Origin: Bradyrhizobium diazoefficiens USDA 110
GTDB lineage: Bacteria > Pseudomonadota > Alphaproteobacteria > Rhizobiales > Xanthobacteraceae
DNA: 64,000 bases
Direction of reading: 5' to 3'
NCBI RefSeq assembly: GCF_000011365.1
Contig: NC_004463.1
Span: 6,806,001-6,870,000 of the forward strand
The notes beneath the pieces were generated by a model. It worked only from the letters and a program-made list of their open reading frames with translations. It was not told the origin of the DNA and ran no database searches. Shown here piece by piece: positions 17,154-25,497 of this stretch. How positions within the stretch are numbered: position 1 is the stretch's first letter; every line of letters begins with the position of its first letter. The translations under genes were made by a program, and so were the position numbers.

Positions 17154-18023
17154 TTAGAAATTAACGCCGAACACCAGCCGCGCCTGGTGGCGCTCGAAAT
17201 TGACGAGGTCGAGATTGGCGCCCGATCCGGCCGGGCGGCCCCAGGCCTGCATGCTCCAGCTCAGGGTGAGGCGCGAGCGCTCGGAGAGCTGGAAATAGGC
17301 GGTCGGGCCGACGAACAGGGCCTGGCCCGAGAATTCGCCGAGGCCGATGCCCTCGTATTGCCGGAAGTAGCGCAGCTCGCCGCCGAGCAACATGTTGGGC
17401 CGCACCCGCACGAGGCCGGCGAAGGCCGCGCCGATCGTGGAGCTTTTCTCCGACAGCCCCGCCACATCGAAGCGCGCCCATTCCGGCTGATAGATCAGGT
17501 TGAGGGCGCCGATGGCAAAGTTCGGGATCAGCTCGCGATCGAAGGCGAGCGTGAACTCGGTGCCGTACATCCGCCCCTTGGCGCCGCTGGTCTCGTCGAT
17601 GCGATCGCCGTGGAGCTCGGCGGCAACCGTCAGGCCAAACGGCGCGCGCTCGCGGTCGAGCAAGCGATAGCGCAGGTCGAGCGAGGCACCCTGGAAATTG
17701 AATTGACGGCGATCGTCGATATCGGGGACGCCGGTGATGTCGTGCAGGCTGGCGGTGGCGCCGAGCTCGATACGGAAGTTCGGGAGCGGCACCACCTCGA
17801 TCTCGACCTCCTGCGCGAGGGCGCGATAGGTGCCGCCGCCCTTGCCGAACCGCCCCGTGGTCTGGCTCTGGAATTCGCGCTCGCCGGGATTTCCGACATC
17901 GGTGCCGATCATGAAGCCGAAGATGTGCTCGGTATCAAAGCCCTCCTCGGCGTGCACGCAGGTCGGTGCAAGCGCGAATGTGCAGGCAGCCATGATCCAG
18001 AAGGTTTGAGCTCTCGCGCGCAT
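17154..18023 (-). CDS. Predicted outer-membrane beta-barrel-like protein
   Basis: A 289-residue exported protein. A signal peptide (MRARAQTFWIMAACTFALAPTCVHA) is followed by alternating hydrophobic/polar strands ending in aromatic residues (LTLSWSMQAWGRP, ARLVFGVNF at the C terminus). A terminal Phe after a strand is typical of outer-membrane barrels. In-frame starts upstream (18059, 18275) would overrun the pqqA gene or add no signal. It begins 61 bp after pqqA on the same strand, so the two may be co-transcribed. What it transports, if anything, is unknown. Confidence 0.65.
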   Translation of the reverse strand: MRARAQTFWIMAACTFALAPTCVHAEEGFDTEHIFGFMIGTDVGNPGEREFQSQTTGRFGKGGGTYRALAQEVEIEVVPLPNFRIELGATASLHDITGVPDIDDRRQFNFQGASLDLRYRLLDRERAPFGLTVAAELHGDRIDETSGAKGRMYGTEFTLAFDRELIPNFAIGALNLIYQPEWARFDVAGLSEKSSTIGAAFAGLVRVRPNMLLGGELRYFRQYEGIGLGEFSGQALFVGPTAYFQLSERSRLTLSWSMQAWGRPAGSGANLDLVNFERHQARLVFGVNF

Positions 18024-18084
18024 CCCGAACACTACCACGGCTTCGACGGCGTTTGCCATCGAAGCCGCGGCAGGTTCGTCAGTC

Positions 18085-18165
18085 TTACTTGCGCGAAGCG
18101 CAGGCGTACATGTTGATTTCCATGCCGACCGGCACTTCCACGATCTTCGGAGCTTTCCAAGCCAT
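18085..18165 (-). CDS. pqqA: Pyrroloquinoline quinone precursor peptide PqqA
   Basis: A 26-residue ORF starting MAWKAPKIVEVPVG, too short for ordinary ORF calling. It has the defining PqqA core E-I-N-M-Y: Glu16 and Tyr20 separated by three residues, the two side chains that PqqE and later enzymes join to build PQQ. The tail ACASRK is typical of alphaproteobacterial PqqA. GGGAG precedes the ATG. No pqqB, C, D or E gene is present in this window, so this copy is separate from the biosynthetic enzymes here; they must be elsewhere if it is functional. It sits between lanM and the barrel-like gene, in an island with three PQQ enzymes. Confidence 0.93.
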   Translation of the reverse strand: MAWKAPKIVEVPVGMEINMYACASRK

Positions 18166-18336
18166 CCGGGGTCTCCCAAGGTATTGAGCGCGACATCGCG
18201 CGAGGCAAAACCTAGGGCTGCGTCAGGCACAGCGCAAGTCTGGAATCGGAGCGCAAACACAGCGAACCGTCGCATATCGCTTGCGAATTTCCCTCTCGGG
18301 CAAACCGTCTTCGCTCCCAGTCAAGCGCGGCTGCTT

Positions 18337-18729
18337 TCACCGCAACAAGCGCAGCAGCGCGCGGCCGGCGCGCGAGTTCAACTCCTTCGCATCGAGCGTG
18401 CCGTCCTTGTCCGGATTCGCAGCGTTGAAGCGCTGCTCCACCACAGCGAGATATTCGTCGAGCGTGAGAGTCCCGTCGCGGTCGGGGTCGGCGGCGGCGA
18501 GCTCTTTCGCGGTCAGCCGTCCGCGCAATTCGCGCGCGTCCAGCGTCCCGTCGTGGTCGGGATCGAGCTTGGCGAACAGCGCCGTAGCCGCCTTCTTCAC
18601 CTCGGCAAGGTCGAGCGTGCCGTCATTGTCGGTATCAAACATCTTGACGGCATTGCCGGAGGCCGACCAGGCCGGACCGGACAGCAATGCAACCGTGAGC
18701 GTAAGCGCAACAGAGCGGCGTGACATCAT
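18337..18729 (-). CDS. lanM: Lanmodulin-like periplasmic lanthanide-binding EF-hand protein
   Basis: A 130-residue protein with a signal peptide (to about residue 23) and four EF-hand loops: DTDNDGTLDLAE (32-43), DPDHDGTLDARE (56-67), DPDRDGTLTLDE (81-92), NPDKDGTLDAKE (105-116). Only 12-13 residues separate adjacent loops, and three loops have Pro at position 2. Both are hallmarks of lanmodulin, which binds lanthanides with picomolar affinity, and not of calmodulin. Loop 1 has Thr instead of Pro, and loop 3 has Thr at position 9 where the others have Asp. GGGAGG lies before the two adjacent ATGs (18729, 18726). Neighbours are pqqA and a lanthanide-type PQQ dehydrogenase (19071). Assignment is from motif pattern, not a database search. 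Confidence 0.9.
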   Translation of the reverse strand: MMSRRSVALTLTVALLSGPAWSASGNAVKMFDTDNDGTLDLAEVKKAATALFAKLDPDHDGTLDARELRGRLTAKELAAADPDRDGTLTLDEYLAVVEQRFNAANPDKDGTLDAKELNSRAGRALLRLLR

Positions 18730-19070
18730 GAAAACCTCCCTCACCAAGAGCTCCGATTCGAGCCGGATCGAAACGACATAAGTCCACAAGCGAGGCCCGG
18801 TTCAAGTCTGGAATTGCAAGTATCGCGCCGCACAACTCGCGGAACCCGCCGGCCCGCGCGCGGCGGCCCCGCGCTGGCATTGCCTCATGCCGTGGAATTT
18901 TTTCAGCGCCTGCGCACAAGTGAGAGTCGGTCGTCAGGTTGCTGTAAGGTAACTGACATCTGCGTCCAACATATCGGCATGACGCTTACGACTTTCGTAT
19001 TGACGCGTTTTGCATTCGGGCGGAGTGTTGCTGTCGCAGCGTCAAAAGGCGCGCATATTTGGAGGAACGG

Positions 19071-20735
19071 ATGAAACGCTTTGCGATGGCCGCGAGCCTC
19101 GTCATGCTTGCATCAACGTATGCAAACGCCCAGACCACCGAGCAACTGGTCAAGGGTGCGACCGATACATCGAACGTTCTCAACTACGGGATGGGCTACA
19201 ATCTCCAGCGCTTCTCGACCCTGAACCAGATCAACAAGGACACGGTGAAAAACCTCGTCCCGGTCTGGAACTACTCCTTCAATGACGATCGCAGCGAGGA
19301 ATCGCAGCCACTGGTGTACCAGGGCGTGATCTACGTGACCTCGCACAACGCGACCATGGCGGTCGACGCCAAGACCGGCAAGCAGATCTGGAAATCCAAG
19401 ATCGAGTACCCCGCCGAGACGCCGCGCATCGTCTGCTGCGGCATCATCAACCGCGGCGCCGCGCTCTACGACGGCAAGGTGTTCCGCACCACCCTCGACG
19501 CCAACGTGATCGCGCTCGACGCCAAGGACGGCAAGGAGCTTTGGCGGCAGAAGGCGGCCGATATCAAGGAAGGCTATTCGATGACGGTGGCCCCGCTGGT
19601 CGCCGACGGCGTCGTCATCACCGGCATCTCCGGCGCCGAGTTCGGCACCCGCGGCTTCATCGACGGCTGGGATCCGGCGACGGGCAAGCATCTCTGGCGC
19701 ACCCATTCGATCCCCTCTCCCGACGAGCCCGGTGGCGACACCTGGAAGGGCGACACCTGGAAGCTCGGCGGCGGCTCGACCTGGATCACCGGCTCCTACG
19801 ATCCCGAGCTGAACACGGTCTATTGGGGCATCGGCAATCCCGGCCCGTTCAACTCGGCGGTGCGCCCCGGCGACAACCTCTACACCTGCTCCGTGCTGGC
19901 GATGGATCCCAAGACCGGCAAGATCAAGTGGCACTACCAGTTCTCGCCGAACAATCCGTTCGACTATGACAGCGTGGCCGAGATGGTCCTCGCCGACATG
20001 AACGTCGAGGGCAAGCCGACCAAGGTGCTGATGGATGCCAACCGTAACGGCTTCTTCTACGTGCTCGACCGCACCAACGGAAAGCTGCTCGCGGCCAATC
20101 CCTACGTGAAGGTGAACTGGGCGACCGGCGTCGACATGAAGACGGGCCGCCCGATCGAGACCGACGTTTCGAAGGACGCCCGCGAGGGCAAGAAGGTGAC
20201 TGTCTATCCGTCGATCCTCGGCGGCAAGAACTGGGAGCCGATGTCGTTCAATCCGCAAACCGGATTGGCCTACGCCAACACGCTCGCCTTCGGCGGCAAG
20301 TACAAGGCCGAACCGGTCACCTTCAAGCAGGGCGAATGGTATCTCGGCATGGACCTCACCGATCCCTGGGAATTCGGCGACGGCGCGCGGGGCCATCTGA
20401 AGGCGATCGATCCGATGACCGGCAAGGCGAAGTGGGAGGCGCCCGCCGACATCCCGCGCTTCTCCGGCGTGCTGTCGACCGCGGGCGGCGTCGTGTTCAC
20501 GGGCGCCCTGACCGGCGAGTTCGAGGCCTTCGATGCCGACACCGGCAAGAAGCTCTGGCAGTTCCAGACCGGCTCCGGCATCGAGGGACAACCGGTGACG
20601 TGGCAGCAGGATGACGTGCAATACATCGCCGTCACCAGCGGCTACGGCGGCGTCTACTCGCTGTTCTCCGGCGACGAGCGGCTCGCCAAGGTGCCGCCCG
20701 GCGGCTCGCTGTGGGTCTTTGCGGTCAAGCAATAG
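19071..20735 (+). CDS. PQQ-dependent alcohol dehydrogenase with lanthanide signature
   Basis: A 554-residue periplasmic quinoprotein of the methanol/ethanol dehydrogenase family: signal peptide MKRFAMAASLVMLASTYANA, eight-bladed propeller with tryptophan-docking repeats (DAKTGKQIWK, DPKTGKIKW). The vicinal disulfide is Cys122-Cys123 (IVCCGIINRG). The active-site segment PFDYDSVAEM gives catalytic Asp298 plus Asp300, the extra Asp that marks lanthanide-using enzymes; calcium enzymes have Ala or Ser there. GGAGGAACG precedes the ATG at 19071. A cytochrome c gene (20746) and a quinoprotein-associated binding protein (21099) follow as an operon. It is more like ExaF/PedH-type alcohol dehydrogenases than XoxF; the substrate is not determined. 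Confidence 0.92.
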   Translation: MKRFAMAASLVMLASTYANAQTTEQLVKGATDTSNVLNYGMGYNLQRFSTLNQINKDTVKNLVPVWNYSFNDDRSEESQPLVYQGVIYVTSHNATMAVDAKTGKQIWKSKIEYPAETPRIVCCGIINRGAALYDGKVFRTTLDANVIALDAKDGKELWRQKAADIKEGYSMTVAPLVADGVVITGISGAEFGTRGFIDGWDPATGKHLWRTHSIPSPDEPGGDTWKGDTWKLGGGSTWITGSYDPELNTVYWGIGNPGPFNSAVRPGDNLYTCSVLAMDPKTGKIKWHYQFSPNNPFDYDSVAEMVLADMNVEGKPTKVLMDANRNGFFYVLDRTNGKLLAANPYVKVNWATGVDMKTGRPIETDVSKDAREGKKVTVYPSILGGKNWEPMSFNPQTGLAYANTLAFGGKYKAEPVTFKQGEWYLGMDLTDPWEFGDGARGHLKAIDPMTGKAKWEAPADIPRFSGVLSTAGGVVFTGALTGEFEAFDADTGKKLWQFQTGSGIEGQPVTWQQDDVQYIAVTSGYGGVYSLFSGDERLAKVPPGGSLWVFAVKQ

Positions 20736-20745
20736 CCACGGCAAG

Positions 20746-21102
20746 ATGCTGAGAGAAGTGGCTTACAAGACGGCGGCGAAGATCGCCGCCGTCACGGTGC
20801 TGACGGTCGCGCTTGCGGCGACCGCTCGTGCCGCGGATGACGCAACCGGCAATCCCGTGCAGGCGCAGATCGACCATGGCAAGTCGACCTATGCCGAGAA
20901 ATGCTCGCACTGCCACGGCCCCAATCTGATGAACTCCGGCACCATCACGCCGGACCTGCGCGCCTTCCCCGACGACAAAACGCGCTTCGTCACCACCGTG
21001 AAGAACGGCAAGAACAACAAGATGCCACCCTGGGGCGACATCCTCAGCGACGACCAGATCGGGGAGCTCTGGGTCTTCATCTCGAGCCGGAGAAAGCCAT
21101 GA
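20746..21102 (+). CDS. Small c-type cytochrome partner of the PQQ dehydrogenase
   Basis: A 118-residue cytochrome c. A signal peptide ends after ATARA. The haem site is CSHCH (Cys53, Cys56, His57) and the likely axial Met is in KMPPWGD. The compact class-I fold ends with LSDDQIGELWVFISS. It lies 10 bp after the dehydrogenase stop and overlaps the next gene by ATGA, so it is the probable electron acceptor of the 19071 enzyme. Confidence 0.9.
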   Translation: MLREVAYKTAAKIAAVTVLTVALAATARAADDATGNPVQAQIDHGKSTYAEKCSHCHGPNLMNSGTITPDLRAFPDDKTRFVTTVKNGKNNKMPPWGDILSDDQIGELWVFISSRRKP

Positions 21103-22022
21103 GGCGCTGGCTCGCCGCCTGGAGCCTCGCCGCGGTCCTCGCGGCCAATGCTGCGCATGCGGCCGATGGTCCGTTGAGCGTCTGTCTCGACGAGGACCGG
21201 CCGCCGCTCTCGGTGCATCACAAGGGCAAGGCGGATTCCGGCTTCGATGTGCTGCTGGCGCAGGCGATCGCGGAGCGGATCGGACGACCGCTGAAGATCC
21301 AGTGGTTCGAGAGCAAGCTGGATGAGGATTCCAGCCCGCAGCTCGAGGCCAATGCGCTGCTCTCCGACGGACGCTGCTCGCTCGTCGGCGGCTATGCGCT
21401 GACGACGGATTCCCTCGTCAAGCCCGGCATGAAGACGGCGCGCCTGCCGGATTTCACCGGTGCCACGCGCGAGGACCGGCGGCGCCGCGTCGCGCTCGGC
21501 GAGCTCACCCCGAGCCAGCCTTACGTCTACTCGCCGATGACGGTGGTGCTCGGGCCGAAGGCGAAGGGGCGCAAGATCGCCGACATCGGCGATCTTGCCG
21601 GGCTCCGCCTCGCCATCGAGAGCGGCTCGCTCGGCGATGCGATCCTGATGACCTTCGACAAGGGACGCCTGATCGACGGCATCACGCATCTCGTTCCCGG
21701 CCGCGACGATCTCCTCGGCGCGCTCGCCAGCGGCGACTATGATGCGACACTGATCGACCTCGGCCGCTTCGATGCCCACCGCGCCGCGCATCCGGATACG
21801 GCGATCACCGCGTCCGGCTACTATTATCCGATCGGCGCCAATCGTGGTTATGTCGGGCTTGCCAGTGACCCTGCCCTGATCGACGCCGTCAACAAGGCAC
21901 TGACCGAGCTCGCAGCTGAAGGCAAGATCGCCGAATTCGGCAGGCAGGCCGGCCTCACCTATTTGCCGCCGCGGGAGCCCGTGATCCTCGGCGATGTCTG
22001 GATGAAGATCATTCAGCGGTGA
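21099..22022 (+). CDS. Quinoprotein dehydrogenase-associated periplasmic binding protein
   Basis: A 307-residue family-3 solute-binding protein with signal peptide (cleavage near ANAAHA-ADG). The mature start PLSVCLDEDRPPLSVHHKGKADSGFD and later GLRLAIESGSLGDAILM follow the amino-acid-binding fold used by MoxJ/XoxJ relatives. It is translationally coupled (ATGA) to the cytochrome gene and there is no permease, which supports a chaperone-like role for the 19071 dehydrogenase rather than transport. It is a second member of the group in this island besides 9613-10494. Confidence 0.82.
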   Translation: MRRWLAAWSLAAVLAANAAHAADGPLSVCLDEDRPPLSVHHKGKADSGFDVLLAQAIAERIGRPLKIQWFESKLDEDSSPQLEANALLSDGRCSLVGGYALTTDSLVKPGMKTARLPDFTGATREDRRRRVALGELTPSQPYVYSPMTVVLGPKAKGRKIADIGDLAGLRLAIESGSLGDAILMTFDKGRLIDGITHLVPGRDDLLGALASGDYDATLIDLGRFDAHRAAHPDTAITASGYYYPIGANRGYVGLASDPALIDAVNKALTELAAEGKIAEFGRQAGLTYLPPREPVILGDVWMKIIQR

Positions 22023-22030
22023 TTCTGTTC

Positions 22031-22134
22031 GTCATTCCGGGGCGCCCGCAGGGCGAACCCGGAATCCATTTCTCCGCAGAGCATGCGGCCCAATGGATTC
22101 CGGGCCTGCGCGCTTCGCGCGCTCCCGGAATGAC
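22031..22134. repeat. Intergenic inverted repeat, GTCATTCCGGGG type (second copy)
   Basis: Outer arms GTCATTCCGGGGCGC and GCTCCCGGAATGAC enclose an inner pair ACCCGGAATCCAT...ATGGATTCCGGG. It is the same family as 12450-12550 and follows the operon 19071-22022, where it could stabilise or end the transcript. Confidence 0.82.
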
Positions 22135-22168
22135 GGCGGATGTGGCTGGCAGCGTCTCACTTCGTATA

Positions 22169-22360
22169 ATGCGGCGGTTCATTCGGCCATTTGGTGAAGT
22201 CGTGAGCGCCTTCGCCACAGACCTGCGCGCCACCCTCTCCCGGGCAATCAAGACCGGCGAGCTGCTGCGCGCGCTGATCGTCGTCGGTCCGAACAAGCAG
22301 CGCCATACCTTCCAATGCGCCAATCTGTCTCGCCTGCCGACCATGGCAGAGACGGCGTGA
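22169..22360 (+). CDS. Possible small protein, function unknown
   Basis: A 63-codon frame starting MRRFIRPFGEVVSAF with mostly G or C in third positions, as expected for coding DNA in this genome. There is no strong ribosome-binding site, and the opposite strand is also open here (22157-22489). It may be a real small gene, a remnant or chance. Confidence 0.3.
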   Translation: MRRFIRPFGEVVSAFATDLRATLSRAIKTGELLRALIVVGPNKQRHTFQCANLSRLPTMAETA

Positions 22361-22394
22361 TGCAGTAGCTTCGGTAAAAATCCGGGAGAGAATC

Positions 22395-23408
22395 ATGTCC
22401 GCAAAACTCGATCGCCGCCACTTCGTCGCCGCCGGCACCACCGCACTCGCGATGCCCTTCCTCGCGCGCAGCGCCTCGGCACAAGGCACATCTCAAGGCA
22501 CATCTCAAGGCACCTGGCCGTCGCGGCAGATTCGCATGATTTGCAGCTACCCGGCCGGCGGACAGACCGACCTGCTCGCGCGCGCCTACGGCGAATTCAT
22601 CTCCAAGCAGGTCGGCAAGACCGTCGTGATCGAGAACAAGCCCGGCGCCGCCGGCGCGATCGGCACGGCCGAGGTTGCCCGCGCGGAGCCCGACGGCCAC
22701 ACCATCCTGTGCTCGATCTCGACCACCTACATCATGAACCGGGTGGTGATGAAGAATCCCGGCTACGACATGGACAAGGACCTGACGCTCGTCAGCGTCA
22801 TTCCAGGCGCCGGCCTTTTGCTGGTCGCGAACCCCAAGACCGGCGTCAAGACGCTGGAAGATTTCGTCACGTTCGCGCGCAAGAGCGGCAAGGTGAACTT
22901 CGGCACCTACAGCGCGGGCTCGTCCCCGCACATGACGATCAACGAGCTCAACAAGCAATACGGCCTCAACATCGAGCCGGTCCATTACCGCGGCGAAGCC
23001 CCGATGTGGACCGGAATCCTGGAAGGCACGCTCGATGCCGCGATGGGCAGTTACACGGCCGCGCAATCGGTCCTGCAAAGCGACCGCGGCACCGTGTTCG
23101 CGGTGCATTCGAAGAAGGTCGACGCGATTCCGGCCATCAAGACCCTCCCCGAACAGGGCGCGACGTCGAAATTCTTCACCGTCAGCGGGTTCACTGGCTG
23201 GGCGGTGCCGAAGGCAACGCCGCAGCCGGTGGTCGACCGGCTGGCCGAGCTCTGCGTCGCCGCCAACAACGATCCGAAGGTGAAGGAGGTGCTCGCGACC
23301 TTCGTGCTCGAACCCGCGATCGGCTTCAAGGAGACCAATGCGCTGTATCAGCGCGAGCTGCCGATCTGGATCGAGAGCGCGCGGTCGTTGGGCCTCGAGC
23401 CGGCTTGA
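22395..23408 (+). CDS. Tripartite tricarboxylate transporter-type (Bug/TctC) binding protein
   Basis: A 337-residue exported binding protein of the Bug family. An N-terminal Tat-like signal (DRRHFVAAGTTALAMPFLA) is followed by the family start RQIRMICSYPAGGQTDLLAR and the motif GKTVVIENKPGAAGAIG. A 12-base tandem duplication near 22485-22510 adds GTSQ repeats just after the signal peptide. No TctA/TctB membrane genes are adjacent, which is common for this family. The ATG at 22395 has GGGAGAGAA upstream. The ligand is unknown. Confidence 0.88.
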   Translation: MSAKLDRRHFVAAGTTALAMPFLARSASAQGTSQGTSQGTWPSRQIRMICSYPAGGQTDLLARAYGEFISKQVGKTVVIENKPGAAGAIGTAEVARAEPDGHTILCSISTTYIMNRVVMKNPGYDMDKDLTLVSVIPGAGLLLVANPKTGVKTLEDFVTFARKSGKVNFGTYSAGSSPHMTINELNKQYGLNIEPVHYRGEAPMWTGILEGTLDAAMGSYTAAQSVLQSDRGTVFAVHSKKVDAIPAIKTLPEQGATSKFFTVSGFTGWAVPKATPQPVVDRLAELCVAANNDPKVKEVLATFVLEPAIGFKETNALYQRELPIWIESARSLGLEPA

Positions 23409-23549
23409 ACCTTTTGGCATGGCGCATCGGACACGCTTCCGCGGTGCGGCACGGCATCCGACCAAAGCCTAGGTCGATGTCGGCGACGGCCCCCACTATC
23501 ATAGGTGGTGCCGGAGAACCTCGGGGTCCGAACGAGAAAGGCCGATCGC

Positions 23550-23975
23550 ATGACGCCAGATGCCATCGCCATAGCCGCCATGATCATCCTGCTCTTTCCG
23601 ATGGGCTATTTCACGCTGGCCTCGCCCGCCTTCCTGCTGGTGAAGCTCGACATCCGGCCCGTCGCCCTGCTGCTGCGTGGAATGTTCAATGCCCATTTCC
23701 TGGTCATGGGCGTTGCCGGAATCATCGGGACGGCGGCTTTCCTCCTCGCCGGACGGCTGCTCTTCGCCGCGGCGGTCGGCCTGCTTGCAGCTGTGGCGAT
23801 TGGCGGGCGCCGCTGGTTCATGCAGCGGATGGACGACCAGCTCAGCGCGAGTGATGCGGGCGACACCGAGGCTCCGCGTCGGCTGCGCCGGCTGCACTGG
23901 AGCGGGATGCTGTGCAACGCGGTCCTGCTTGCCGCTCTGCTGGCCAGCATTCCCTACATTGCGACGACGGCATGA
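23550..23975 (+). CDS. Small integral membrane protein, function unknown
   Basis: A 141-residue protein with four likely transmembrane segments (about 5-30, 38-62, 65-85, 118-138) and a charged cytoplasmic loop RRWFMQRMDDQLSASDAGD. GAAAGGCCGATCGC precedes the ATG. It stands alone between the Bug protein and the AraC regulator with which it converges. I do not recognise a family. Confidence 0.65.
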   Translation: MTPDAIAIAAMIILLFPMGYFTLASPAFLLVKLDIRPVALLLRGMFNAHFLVMGVAGIIGTAAFLLAGRLLFAAAVGLLAAVAIGGRRWFMQRMDDQLSASDAGDTEAPRRLRRLHWSGMLCNAVLLAALLASIPYIATTA

Positions 23976-24013
23976 GCGCATTGGCCGCTCGCCGGGAGCT
24001 CCCCGGCGTGCGC

Positions 24014-24982
24014 CTAATGCTCGTTCGCGGCCGCGGCGCTCTGCTGCCCCTTGTGGATCGAGGACGGCACCACGCCGAAATATTTCCGGAATACGCGGCT
24101 GAAATGCGATGAGCTGGAAAAGCCCCAGGAGAATGCCACGTCGGTGATGGTCTTGCCGGCGTGGGCCTCGAGCTCCTGACGGCAGTTCTGAAGCCGCGCC
24201 TGCCAGATGTAATCGCTCACCGTGGTGCCGCGCTCGGAGAACAGCATGTGCAGATAGCGCTTGGAGCAGCCGAGCTCGGCAGAGATCTGGTCGATGCACA
24301 GATCCGGATCGCGCAGGTGCTCGCGGATGAAGAACTGCGCGCGCACATACATCGCCTCGGGTCCGACCCGATCGAACATCGTGTCGGCTTCGCGCAGCGG
24401 CAGCAGCAAAAGGTCGATCAGCGAATCGGCGACGCCGACCGCGCTGTTCGCCGACAGCTTGGCCGCCTCGTCGAAGGTCGCGTGGACGAAATCGTGGGCG
24501 ATCCGTCCCGTGCCCGTCTTCGCCGACAATTTGCAGGCCGGCATCCGCTGCGACGGGAAGCCGCGGTCGCGCAGCAGCGCCTTCGGCACGATCACCACGT
24601 CGTGACGCGTGAAGGCGGGGCTGATGATCGAATGCGGGCAGGATACGTCATAGGCGATGATGTCGCCGGGATTGATTTCGATGTGACGGCCTTCCTGCTC
24701 GAAATAGGACACGCCGTAGGTCTGGAAGTGGATTTTTATGTACGGGTGTTCGTTGGCCTTGGCGCGCGCCAGCGTGTGCGCGATGCGATGCTGGCTGACC
24801 TCGATCTGACACAGCTTCAGGCGCGAGACGGTGGTGTAGTCGATGCGGCCCTCGAGCGAGGACGCCTCCAGCGGGTCGACGTCGAAATGCCCACACAGAC
24901 TGGTCAGCCCGTCGATCCAGCTCTGGATCTGGCGCTTCGGCGTCATTCCCGTCGTCGAGAGCGTGTGAATGGTGTCGGACAT
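24014..24982 (-). CDS. AraC-family transcriptional regulator
   Basis: A 322-residue regulator. An N-terminal cupin-like sensor (about residues 40-190, with HPYIKIHFQTYGVSYFEQEGR) of the AraC-binding-like type is followed by a C-terminal double helix-turn-helix (DQISAELGCSKRYLHMLF and ITDVAFSWGFSSSSHFSRVFRKYFG). The start at 24982 is the first methionine in the conserved part; an extension to 25120 is possible but lacks support. It is divergent from xoxF across 515 bp and is a candidate regulator of xoxF or of the alcohol genes. Members of this architecture often sense aromatic or alcohol substrates; the ligand here is unknown. Confidence 0.85.
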   Translation of the reverse strand: MSDTIHTLSTTGMTPKRQIQSWIDGLTSLCGHFDVDPLEASSLEGRIDYTTVSRLKLCQIEVSQHRIAHTLARAKANEHPYIKIHFQTYGVSYFEQEGRHIEINPGDIIAYDVSCPHSIISPAFTRHDVVIVPKALLRDRGFPSQRMPACKLSAKTGTGRIAHDFVHATFDEAAKLSANSAVGVADSLIDLLLLPLREADTMFDRVGPEAMYVRAQFFIREHLRDPDLCIDQISAELGCSKRYLHMLFSERGTTVSDYIWQARLQNCRQELEAHAGKTITDVAFSWGFSSSSHFSRVFRKYFGVVPSSIHKGQQSAAAANEH

Positions 24983-25497
24983 TAATCCAGCCACTGGTTT
25001 GATTCGGAAATTTCGACGCGAATCGCGACCAGCGCTTCCGGAGCCCTCAGCCGAGATTGCGTGACGTTTACCTCGAATTTGAGCGGTCTTCTGCAACGAG
25101 CGCCATCGTTTCATTGCCACCCTTGAAGGTTAATCCTCCGCCTTAGTTGCAGCGCCGTCAAGGGGAACCTGAGCGCAGAGCGCGGTCCCGAAGCGACGCG
25201 GAAGCCGCTGAATTCGCTACTGCAAAATCAAAATCTTCGCGTCCGTGCGCTGTCAAGCAAACCAGCTTCCCTCTTGGGCAAGTTTCCCGATGACGAAGTC
25301 GTTAGGGATTGCGGCAGGAACAACAAGAACGGGCCGCTCCTGCACGTGGACCCGTGGCTCTCATCAGGAGGAGGAAACACCGCACCATCGTTTCTGGTCC
25401 CAATCGTGACCGCCCTGCACGAGCAGACGCCGGACGAGAAGCCCGGTGATTGAGCAACGCTTCGGAAACAATAAACGATACCAACGGAGGAATAACT
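24983..25497. other. Long intergenic region upstream of xoxF
   Basis: A stretch of 515 bp between the AraC gene and xoxF without a convincing gene. It holds a half-site GTTGCA at 25146, a strong SD-like run AGGAGGAGG at 25366-25374 that has no start codon at the right distance, and the xoxF ribosome-binding site GGAGGAATAACT. It probably contains the xoxF promoter and a long leader. Confidence 0.5.

Noticed and set aside
22157..22489. Minus-strand frame of 110 codons opposite 22169-22360
   Set aside because: No ribosome-binding site and it overlaps the start of the Bug-family gene; codon use favours the plus strand, though weakly.
25274..25420. Possible leader peptide upstream of xoxF starting at an ATG near 25290
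   Set aside because: About 38 codons with poor third-position bias and no Shine-Dalgarno sequence; the strong AGGAGGAGG run lies inside it rather than before a start.
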